Below are positions 1 through 5,717 of a DNA stretch of 13,866 nucleotides, one piece after another. Positions within the stretch are counted from its first letter, which is position 1; every line of letters begins with the position of its first letter. A program made the translations under genes and the position numbers. Origin of the DNA: DASPTH01 sp035623515 (GTDB lineage Bacteria > Actinomycetota > Acidimicrobiia > IMCC26256 > DASPTH01); the NCBI GenBank assembly GCA_035623515.1, contig DASPTH010000335.1, positions 1 to 13,866 of the forward strand, in the 5' to 3' direction. The notes below the pieces were generated by a model. That model had not been told where the DNA came from and made no database searches. It saw nothing but the letters and a program-made list of their open reading frames with translations.

Positions 1-94
1 CGCCGCGCCCGAGGGCGTCCGAGTCACGAGCGACGCGGGGGAGACGGTCGTGCCGAAGGACGTCGCTCAACTCATGTGGGTCGTGCCGGCCTGA
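1..94 (+). CDS. C-terminal end of an unidentified protein (partial)
   Basis: A reading frame open from the window edge ends at TGA 92-94 and encodes about 30 residues finishing VAQLMWVVPA. I do not recognise the family. Codons have G/C in most third positions, as expected for a real gene here, but the fragment is too short for confidence and other frames are also open. It would converge on the minus-strand cysO-like gene, with the 63-bp repeat array between the two stop codons. Confidence 0.35.
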   Translation, partial: AAPEGVRVTSDAGETVVPKDVAQLMWVVPA

Positions 95-110
95 GACCTG
101 GCTGATGGGC

Positions 111-287
111 CGATTCCGCTCCGGCGTCCCGGCCGTCCGGCCACGCCTCCGCTCCATCTCCTGGATGCCGGGTCGATTCCGCTCCGGCGTCCCGGCCGTC
201 CGGCCACGCCTCCGCTCCATCTCCATCGAGTCGGGCCAATTCCGCTCCGGCGTCCCGGCCATCCGGCCACGCCTCCGCTCCATCTCC
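111..287. repeat. Three-copy tandem minisatellite, 63-bp period, with hairpin-forming cores
   Basis: Three 51-bp cores lie at 111-161, 174-224 and 237-287, separated by 12-bp spacers at 162-173 and 225-236 that differ in sequence. Copies 1 and 2 are identical. Copy 3 differs at two positions, near its start (g to a) and in the central loop (g to a). Each core can fold: in copy 1, ggcgt (123-127) pairs with acgcc (143-147), and ggcc (131-134) pairs with ggcc (139-142) around a 4-base loop. The central change in copy 3 falls in that loop, so the fold is kept. The array fills the gap between convergent genes and starts at the stop codon of the minus-strand gene, so a 3'-end or bidirectional termination role is plausible. 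The 63-bp period is divisible by 3, and minus-strand frames stay open through it, but nothing suggests it is translated. Confidence 0.9.
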
Positions 288-562
288 TATCCCCCGGCGA
301 CGGCCGGGACGATGCTGACGGTCTCGCCCTCGGCGACCGGGGTGTCGACGCCGTCGAGGAAGCGGATGTCCTCGTCGGCCACGAAGATGTTCACGAAACG
401 CCGGAGTTGCCCGCGGTCGTCGAAGAGCCGATCGCGGAACCCGGGGTGCGACCCCTCGAGCGCGGCGAGCACCGCGGCGACGGTGCCGCCGTCGGCCGTG
501 ACCTCGGATGCGCCGCCCGAGAGCTCGCGCAGCTGCGTGGGGATCCGGACGGTGACGGCCAT
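287..562 (-). CDS. cysO: CysO-like sulfur carrier protein (MoaD/ThiS family)
   Basis: This 91-residue protein has the ubiquitin-like MoaD/ThiS length and ends in the diglycine needed for adenylation and thiocarboxylate formation (PAVAGG, G90-G91). It strongly resembles mycobacterial CysO, sharing the VTVxIPT start, RFVNIxVxDEDxRF in the middle and the xPAVAGG end. CysO carries sulfide as a C-terminal thiocarboxylate to a PLP enzyme (CysM, making cysteine from O-phosphoserine). Here no cysM or mec peptidase gene is adjacent. The partner is a threonine-synthase-like PLP enzyme ending 9 bp upstream in the same operon. AGGAG inside the end of the upstream gene lies 12 bases before the ATG, so the two genes are probably translated from one mRNA under the upstream SAM riboswitch. 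The TAG stop touches the repeat array. The carrier identity is secure; the acceptor reaction is unknown. Confidence 0.9.
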   Translation of the reverse strand: MAVTVRIPTQLRELSGGASEVTADGGTVAAVLAALEGSHPGFRDRLFDDRGQLRRFVNIFVADEDIRFLDGVDTPVAEGETVSIVPAVAGG

Positions 563-571
563 GACGGTCGA

Positions 572-1813
572 CTACTCCTGGACGGTGTCGGGCGGGAACG
601 CCTCGTTGAAGGCGTCGAGGGTCGGGGCGATCACCGCGGTCGGCCCGGCACGGCCGGCGACCGCGTCGAGGGTCTTCAGACCGTGCCCGGTGATGTACAC
701 GACCACGCGCTCGTCGGAGCGGACGATGCCCTCCCGAGCGAGCAGCCGCAGCGTGGCGATGGTGACGCCGCCCGCCGTCTCGGCGAAGATCCCCTCCGTC
801 GCCGCGAGGAGCTGGATCGCGTCGACGACCTCCTCGTCGGTGACCGCGGCGAGCCCGCCGCCGGTCTGGCGCACGGCGTCCAGGGCGAAGTAGCCGTCGG
901 CAGGGTTGCCGATGGCCAGTGACTTGGCGATCGTGTCCGGCTTCACCGGCTTGATGGTGTCGGACTCGTCGAGCCACGCCCGCGCGACCGGCGAGCAGCC
1001 TTCGGCCTGCGCCCCCGACACCCGGACCTGCGGCTCCCGGTCGAGGAGCCCGACCTCGAACAGCTCTTCGAAGCCCTTCCGGATCTTGGTGAGGAGCGAA
1101 CCGCTGGCGACGGGCACCACGACGTGGTCAGGTGCCTCCCACCCGAGCTGCTCGGCCGTCTCGAACGCGAGCGTCTTCGATCCCTCCGCGTAGTAGGTAC
1201 GTACGTTGACGTTCACGAACGCCCACGGGTACAGGCCCGCGAGCTCCGCGCACAGACGGTTCACGGCGTCGTAGTTGCCGTCGATGGCGACGACGTTGCC
1301 GCCGTAGACGGCAGTGGTCACGATCTTGCCCTGCTCGAGGTCGGCCGGGATGAACACGAAGCTCCGCAGGCCGGCGTGGGCGGCGTGGGCCGCGACCGCG
1401 TTCGCGAGATTGCCGGTCGATGCGCACGCGGCGACCTTGAAGCCGAACTCGAGCGCCTTCGACAGGGCGACCGACGTGACCCGGTCCTTGAACGAGTTCG
1501 TGGGGTTCACCGTGTCGTTCTTGATCCACACCTCACCAAGGCCGAGCTCGGCCGCCAGGCGATCGGCGCGCACGAGGGGCGTGAAGCCGGCCCCGAGGTC
1601 AACCGCCGGGTTGCGCTCGCAAGGGAGCAGGTCGGCGTAGCGCCAGATCGACAGTGGACCGGCCGCGATCTTCTCCCGGCTGGTGGCGGCCGCGATCGCC
1701 TCGTAGTCGTAGGCCACCTCGAGCGGGCCGAAGCACCACTCGCAGGTGAAGACCGGCGCGACCTCGTACTCGCGCCCGCACTCCCGACATCGCAGGCCGT
1801 GCACGTGTGCCAT
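572..1813 (-). CDS. Threonine-synthase-like PLP enzyme with N-terminal Cys4 zinc-ribbon-like segment
   Basis: This is a 413-residue fold-type II PLP enzyme. Residues 1-40 carry a CxxC-x11-CxxC motif (C9, C12, C24, C27) of zinc-ribbon type. The PLP lysine is K109 in NPTNSFKDR, followed by the phosphate-binding loop ASTGNLANA at 131-139, both typical of threonine synthase. That enzyme converts O-phosphohomoserine to threonine. The ATG at 1813 is preferred over an upstream in-frame GTG (1846) because GGAGG lies 9 bases before it and the protein then starts right at the Cys motif. A SAM riboswitch sits in the leader, and a CysO-like carrier gene follows 9 bp downstream. That context hints that it may instead, or also, use phosphohomoserine with carrier-bound sulfide. 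That is inference; from sequence alone the family name is threonine synthase. No hom or thrB gene is nearby. Confidence 0.88.
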   Translation of the reverse strand: MAHVHGLRCRECGREYEVAPVFTCEWCFGPLEVAYDYEAIAAATSREKIAAGPLSIWRYADLLPCERNPAVDLGAGFTPLVRADRLAAELGLGEVWIKNDTVNPTNSFKDRVTSVALSKALEFGFKVAACASTGNLANAVAAHAAHAGLRSFVFIPADLEQGKIVTTAVYGGNVVAIDGNYDAVNRLCAELAGLYPWAFVNVNVRTYYAEGSKTLAFETAEQLGWEAPDHVVVPVASGSLLTKIRKGFEELFEVGLLDREPQVRVSGAQAEGCSPVARAWLDESDTIKPVKPDTIAKSLAIGNPADGYFALDAVRQTGGGLAAVTDEEVVDAIQLLAATEGIFAETAGGVTIATLRLLAREGIVRSDERVVVYITGHGLKTLDAVAGRAGPTAVIAPTLDAFNEAFPPDTVQE

Positions 1814-1821
1814 GGCTCCCG

Positions 1822-1897
1822 TCCTCCATCCTCGACCGGCGCCCACGCACCGGCACTTCTCGACGCGCTCTCGAGCGCCTCGAGCGGAGGACCGCTC
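1822..1897 (-). promoter_or_regulatory. Putative riboswitch expression platform: anti-Shine-Dalgarno pairing
   Basis: On the minus strand, GTCCTCC (within 1882-1897) is the exact complement of GGAGGAC, which includes the Shine-Dalgarno of the threonine-synthase-like gene (about 1821-1827). A flanking G-U extends this to 8 pairs. The same GTCCTCC sits in a local hairpin with stem gagcgg/ccgctc and a 4-base loop (1882-1897). A second small hairpin, gcgct/agcgc, lies at 1865-1878. No T-run follows either, so control of translation initiation fits better than intrinsic termination. Which fold belongs to the SAM-bound state cannot be told by eye. The first hairpin could alternatively be the P5 element known from SAM-IV-type relatives. 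Confidence 0.45.
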
Positions 1898-1904
1898 TCT
1901 GGCT

Positions 1905-1989
1905 GCTCATCGTTCAGGCATTGGCACCTGGCCGGATGGCTGGTTGCCGCGGCGTCGTCGGGCCTGTCCCTCGGCCGCTCTGGATGAGC
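1905..1989 (-). promoter_or_regulatory. SAM riboswitch aptamer (S-box; SAM-I clan)
   Basis: Read on the minus strand, the element has the S-box core in order: CTCATC, AGAGCGG, GAGGGA, GGCCC, GGCAACC, GGTGCCAA, GATGAG. P1 is 7 bp (1983-1989 with 1905-1911). P2 is GCGGC with GCCGC. P3 is ACC/GGT plus GCC/GGC with an ATCC loop. The expected pseudoknot is present: CAGG in the P2 loop (1963-1966) complements CCTG after GGTGCCAA (1915-1918). Only about nine bases separate GGTGCCAA from the 3' P1 strand, so the usual SAM-I P4 arm seems to be missing. This may be a short SAM-I or a SAM-I/IV variant. It lies 91 bases upstream of the threonine-synthase-like start codon, in the right orientation. In this family SAM binding normally lowers expression of sulfur and methionine genes. 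Confidence 0.93.
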
Positions 1990-2002
1990 GCGTTGCCGGG
2001 AA

Positions 2003-2008
2003 ACGGTA
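2003..2008 (-). promoter_or_regulatory. Putative -10 element for the SAM-riboswitch operon
   Basis: TACCGT on the minus strand fits TAnnnT. It places a start site around 1995-1997, just before the riboswitch P1 helix at 1989, which is where a leader RNA should begin. I see no convincing -35 hexamer. This is a positional argument only. Confidence 0.4.
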
Positions 2009-2056
2009 GCACGGTGAGGTGCCCACACTCCGCGCGAAGGCGAACCCACGACGCGG

Positions 2057-2085
2057 TTCCCAAATCGGCGAGAGACCTCTACGCT
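2057..2085 (+). promoter_or_regulatory. Putative leaderless promoter for gpgS
   Basis: TTCCCA (2057-2062, four of six matches to TTGACA) and TACGCT (2080-2085, TAnnnT) are spaced 17 bp apart. The -10 ends seven bases before the ATG at 2093, so transcription would begin at or next to the start codon. This agrees with the absence of a Shine-Dalgarno sequence. Together with the minus-strand -10 at 2003-2008, 1990-2092 forms a divergent promoter region. Confidence 0.45.
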
Positions 2086-2092
2086 TTCCGGC

Positions 2093-2995
2093 ATGCGTAC
2101 GGCACCGAACCTACGTTCGCTCGTGCGGGCCAAGGCGGGCGCGCACGTGTCGGTCTGCCTCCCGGCGCGCAACGAGGAACCGACGATCGGCGCGATCGTC
2201 ACCTCGGTCCGGGAGCACCTGATGGAGGAGGTGCACCTCGTCGACGAGGTCCTCGTGATCGACGACGGGTCCACGGACGCGACCGCCGCGGTGGCCCGGA
2301 CGGAGGGAGCGGTCGTGCTGCCGACCGACGAGATCCTCCCCGACCTGCCCGCAGGGTCCGGGAAGGGGAACGCGCTCTGGCTGTCGCTGTACGCGTGCGA
2401 GGGCGACATCATCTGCTGGCTCGACGCCGACGTCCGCAATTTCGGACCGCACTTCGTCACGCGGCTCGTCGCGCCGATGCTCATGGACCCGACGATCGGC
2501 TACGTGAAGGGCTACTACCGGCGCCCGCTCAACGGTGAGGCCACGGGCGGGGGCCGGGTCACCGAGCTGATGGCCCGGCCGCTGCTCTCCGCGCTCTTCC
2601 CCCACCTCACGCGCTTCGTCCAACCCCTGGCCGGCGAGTACGCCGGGCGGCGCGAGATGCTCGAGCAGGTGCCGTTCGTCGAGGGCTACGGCGTGGAGAT
2701 CGGGCTGCTCATCGACCTCGTGGCCCGCTTCGGGCTCGACGCCGTCACCCAGGTCGACCTCGACGTGCGCGAGCACCGCAACCGGCCGCTCGACGAGCTC
2801 GGCCCGCAGGCGATGGCGGTGCTCGTCACCGGGCTGCGCCGGGCGGGCGTACCCGTCGACAAGCGGCTCGCCGGGCTCCTCCGCTTCGACGACCACCGCG
2901 AGATCGAGCGGGTGGCGGTCGAGATCCGGGAGCGCCCTCCCATGATCACCGTGCCCGCGTACCTCGCCAAGTTCGGCCGCGAGCTCTCTGCTTGA
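2093..2995 (+). CDS. gpgS: Glucosyl-3-phosphoglycerate synthase (GT81)
   Basis: This 300-residue GT-A glycosyltransferase should transfer glucose from an NDP-glucose to 3-phosphoglycerate. The product is glucosyl-3-phosphoglycerate, precursor of glucosylglycerate and, in mycobacteria, of methylglucose lipopolysaccharides. Visible motifs are LPARNEE (23-29), VIDDGSTD (55-62), the metal-binding DAD (111-113, in WLDADV) and PLAGEYAGRR (178-187), which is characteristic of GpgS. The length fits the family (mycobacterial GpgS is slightly longer). There is no signal peptide, so it is cytosolic. A glycerate kinase gene lies just downstream and could feed phosphoglycerate. No obvious gpgP phosphatase gene is present, although the HAD phosphatase at 7074-7859 could be considered. 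It is probably transcribed from its own leaderless promoter. Confidence 0.9.
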   Translation: MRTAPNLRSLVRAKAGAHVSVCLPARNEEPTIGAIVTSVREHLMEEVHLVDEVLVIDDGSTDATAAVARTEGAVVLPTDEILPDLPAGSGKGNALWLSLYACEGDIICWLDADVRNFGPHFVTRLVAPMLMDPTIGYVKGYYRRPLNGEATGGGRVTELMARPLLSALFPHLTRFVQPLAGEYAGRREMLEQVPFVEGYGVEIGLLIDLVARFGLDAVTQVDLDVREHRNRPLDELGPQAMAVLVTGLRRAGVPVDKRLAGLLRFDDHREIERVAVEIRERPPMITVPAYLAKFGRELSA

Positions 2996-3071
2996 TTCGT
3001 GCGCTCGCTGCGGCGCAGGGTACTTGCACCGCGGGCGTTCGCCTCGTCGCCGCGTGCGCCAGACTCTCCTG

Positions 3072-3359
3072 GTGGCTGCATATGTGCTGGTCGATGTCGA
3101 CGTGACGGACGCCGAGCAGTACGACCGGTACCGACCGCTCGCCGCGTCGAGCGTCGAACAGTACGGCGGTCGCTACCTCGCACGCGGCGGCGAGTCGGAG
3201 GTGCTCGAAGGCGACCGGGTCCCGAAGCGGCTCGTCGTGATCGAGTTCCCCGATGCCGACGCTGCGCGCCGGTGGTACCACTCACCCGAGTACTCGGACG
3301 CCAAGGCCACGCGTGCGGGCGCCGCCACCGGGAGCTTCATCCTCGTCGAGGGCGTGTAG
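3072..3359 (+). CDS. DUF1330 domain protein
   Basis: This is a 95-residue protein of the DUF1330 dimeric alpha-beta-barrel type. It starts (M)AAYVLVDVDVTDAEQYDRY, contains VIEFPDADAARRWYHSPEY and ends with SFILVEG, all characteristic of the family. The biochemical role is unknown; relatives are ferredoxin-like barrels. The GTG at 3072 is chosen because family members begin MAAY; an upstream ATG at 3024 would add an arginine-rich tail not seen in relatives. There is no clear Shine-Dalgarno. It lies 76 bp after gpgS on the same strand, so co-transcription is possible. Its stop codon directly abuts the stop codon of the opposing glycerate kinase gene. Confidence 0.82.
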   Translation: MAAYVLVDVDVTDAEQYDRYRPLAASSVEQYGGRYLARGGESEVLEGDRVPKRLVVIEFPDADAARRWYHSPEYSDAKATRAGAATGSFILVEGV

Positions 3360-4391
3360 TCACGCCCCGAGGACGGCGCGGCCGGCTTCGAGCGCAGCCT
3401 CCTCGACGAGCGTGGCCGCACGCGCGAACGCCTCACCCCCCTGCCAGACCCGGTCGGTGAGCGCGAGCACCTGGACCTGACCACCGCGGACCGCCAATTC
3501 CTCGCGCGCCTCGTCGGTGACCTGCCCGGCGATCACCGCGGCGTTCGGCACACCGGCGTCCGCCGCCCAGTCGAGGACGCCGCCGACGGTCTTGCCCTCG
3601 AAGCTCGTGCGGTCGACCTTCCCCTCGCCGGTCACCACGAGATCCACGCCGTCGAGCGCGTCCTCGAGGCCGGCCGCCTCCGCCACCACGTCGAACCCCG
3701 GTTCGACCGTCGCGCCGATCGCCGCGAGACCCCCCGCCAACCCGCCCGCGGCCCCGCTCCCCGGGATCACGCGCACGTCCACCCCGGTGCGCGCCTCGTA
3801 CTCGTCGGCGAGCCGGCCGAGGCGGCGCGCCAGCAGCGCCACCTGGGCCTCCGTCGCACCCTTCTGCGGCCCGAACACGCGAGCCGCGTCGAGGAACCGG
3901 GTCGACACGTCGCACGCCACCGTCACCGGCACCGCGCCGAGCGACCACCCGAGCACCTCGACCGCCGCCAGTCCACCGTCGGTCGACGCGCTGCCGCCCA
4001 CGCCGACGATCACCTGCCGCGCGCCGCTGCGCAGCGCCACGGCGATCAGCTCGCCGGTGCCCCGCGTCGAGGCGCGGAGCGGGTCGTTGCGCTCCTGTAC
4101 GAGCGACAGTCCGCTCGCCCGCGCCATCTCGACCACCGCGACGCCGCCGGGAAGCATCGCCCATTCGGCCTCGACCGGGTCCCCGAGGGGCCCGGTCACG
4201 ATCGCGGTGCGCCGCGCACCTCCCCGCGCGGCCATCAGCGCGTCGAGCGTCCCCTCGCCGCCGTCGGCCAGGGGCATCTCGGCGACGGCATCGAAACCCG
4301 CGGCCCGCAACCCGGCCGCCATCGCGGCGGCGGCCTCCGGAGCCGTCAGCGTGCTGCGGAACTTGTCGGGGCAGACCAATGCGGTGCGCAC
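3360..4391 (-). CDS. glxK: Glycerate kinase (GlxK/GarK family)
   Basis: This 343-residue protein phosphorylates glycerate with ATP, giving 2-phosphoglycerate in most characterised members. Family motifs appear in order: CPDKFRSTLTA (7-17), ADGGEGTLDAL (42-52), GVGGSASTDGG (130-140), FGPQKGA (173-179), GSGAAGGLAGG (211-221) and TGEGKVDRTS (254-263). The length is a little under the usual 370-380. The reading frame is open far upstream through the antisense of the next gene, so the start was set at GTG 4391, immediately before the conserved PDKF segment. There is no strong Shine-Dalgarno. It is divergent from the TreT gene with about 45 bp between starts. Its place between gpgS and the trehalose genes suggests it feeds or recycles glycerate for glucosylglycerate metabolism, which is inference. 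Confidence 0.9.
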   Translation of the reverse strand: MRTALVCPDKFRSTLTAPEAAAAMAAGLRAAGFDAVAEMPLADGGEGTLDALMAARGGARRTAIVTGPLGDPVEAEWAMLPGGVAVVEMARASGLSLVQERNDPLRASTRGTGELIAVALRSGARQVIVGVGGSASTDGGLAAVEVLGWSLGAVPVTVACDVSTRFLDAARVFGPQKGATEAQVALLARRLGRLADEYEARTGVDVRVIPGSGAAGGLAGGLAAIGATVEPGFDVVAEAAGLEDALDGVDLVVTGEGKVDRTSFEGKTVGGVLDWAADAGVPNAAVIAGQVTDEAREELAVRGGQVQVLALTDRVWQGGEAFARAATLVEEAALEAGRAVLGA

Positions 4392-4436
4392 CAGTCGATA
4401 GATTGACCGAAAGGACGAGTCCCTTGCCCCCGCCGG

Positions 4437-5717
4437 TTGACGGAGCCCACGACGGGAGTGCCCGTGCTCGAGCGCGTCCCCCTCCTCGAGAAGCAGGTAT
4501 CCGACTACGCCGGCGTGGTGGGCGTCGACGTCATCGACCGGATCCTGCGCCTCGCCGAGCCCCTCCGGGGCATGCGGGTCCTGCACCTCAACGCCACCGC
4601 CTACGGCGGCGGGGTCGCCGAGCTCCTCGCCACCCACGTCCCCCTCATGCGCAGCCTCGGGATCGACGCCGACTGGCAGGTGATGCAGGGCAGCGACCAG
4701 TTCTTCAGTGTCACGAAGTGGGTCCACAACGCCCTCCAGGGCGCCGACCTCGACTGGACCCCGCAGATGCAGAAGGTGTACCTCGAGAAGGTCCTCGACA
4801 ACTCCTTGCTCTTCGACGGCAGCTACGACGTCGTGGTCGTGCACGACCCCCAGCCGGCGGCGATCCTGAGCTTCCTCCGCGACCGGATCGGGACCACCGT
4901 GCTCGACACGAACTGGGTCTGGCGCTGTCACATCGACCTCACCGACGCCAACCCGAAGGTCTGGGACTTCTTCCGGCCGTTCGTCGAGCAGTACGACGCG
5001 TCGGTGTGGACGATGCCGGAGTTCGTGCCCGCCTCGCTCGAAATGGCGCGCGTCGTGCAGGCACCACCGTGCATCGACCCGCTGTCGGTGAAGAACCTCG
5101 AACTGGCGATGCCGTTCTGCCAGGAGCTCGCCCGCCAGTACGGCGTCGACGTCCATCGCCCGATCGTGTGCCAGGTGAGCCGCTTCGACCCATGGAAGGA
5201 CCCCGTGGGCGTCATCGAGGCGTTTCGGATCGTCCGCGAGAAGGTCGGCGACGCGCAGCTCGTCCTCGCGGGGTCGATGGCCACCGACGACCCCGAGGGA
5301 TTCCGCGTGTGGGAGGAGACCGAACACGCGCGTGGCGGTGACAAGGACATCTTCCTGCTCTCGAACCTCCACCAGGTCGGGTCGGTCCAGATCAACGCCT
5401 TCCAGCGCGTCGCCAACGTCGTCGTGCAGAAGTCGCTCCGGGAGGGGTTCGGCCTGACCGTGAGCGAGGCCCTCTGGAAGGGGCGCCCGGTCGTCGGGGG
5501 TCGCGCCGGCGGGATCAAGCTCCAGGTCCGCGACGGCTACGACGGCTACCTCGTCGACTCGATCGAAGACTGCGCGCGGCGCACCATCGAGCTCCTCGCC
5601 GATCCGGTGGGCGCCGACGCTTTGGGCGCACAGGGACGCGAGCACGTGCGCGACAACTTCCTGTCGACCCGCGAGCTCGAAGACTGGCTGCGGCTCATCA
5701 CGGAGCTGCGCGGGTGA
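4437..5717 (+). CDS. treT: Trehalose synthase, TreT type (GT4)
   Basis: This GT-B glycosyltransferase has about 426 residues and resembles trehalose glycosyltransferring synthase, which makes trehalose from NDP-glucose and glucose in one step. The N-terminal signature HLNATAYGGGVAELL (50-64) and the KWVHNALQG segment match TreT. The GT4 E-x7-E motif is E336 and E344 in REGFGLTVSE, and VSRFDPWKDP is the donor-domain loop. It is cytosolic, with no signal sequence. The start is uncertain: TTG 4437 gives the longest form, but GTG 4464, with GGGAG five bases upstream, is a good alternative. A TAGATT at 4399-4404 could be the -10 element. The stop overlaps the start of the OtsA gene (GTGA), so both are probably translated from one mRNA. 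Confidence 0.87.
   Translation: MTEPTTGVPVLERVPLLEKQVSDYAGVVGVDVIDRILRLAEPLRGMRVLHLNATAYGGGVAELLATHVPLMRSLGIDADWQVMQGSDQFFSVTKWVHNALQGADLDWTPQMQKVYLEKVLDNSLLFDGSYDVVVVHDPQPAAILSFLRDRIGTTVLDTNWVWRCHIDLTDANPKVWDFFRPFVEQYDASVWTMPEFVPASLEMARVVQAPPCIDPLSVKNLELAMPFCQELARQYGVDVHRPIVCQVSRFDPWKDPVGVIEAFRIVREKVGDAQLVLAGSMATDDPEGFRVWEETEHARGGDKDIFLLSNLHQVGSVQINAFQRVANVVVQKSLREGFGLTVSEALWKGRPVVGGRAGGIKLQVRDGYDGYLVDSIEDCARRTIELLADPVGADALGAQGREHVRDNFLSTRELEDWLRLITELRG

Noticed and set aside
111..287. CRISPR array
   Set aside because: The repeats are 51 bp, the spacers only 12 bp, there are three copies and no cas gene is nearby. It is a minisatellite.
72..977. A 301-residue minus-strand frame through cysO and the repeats
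   Set aside because: It is a shifted frame over cysO and the 3' part of the thrC-like gene, with Arg-rich low-complexity content. cysO in its own frame matches a known family end to end.
4392..5645. Upstream extension of the glycerate kinase frame
   Set aside because: The added 418 residues are the antisense of the TreT gene and have no family match; family homology begins just after GTG 4391.
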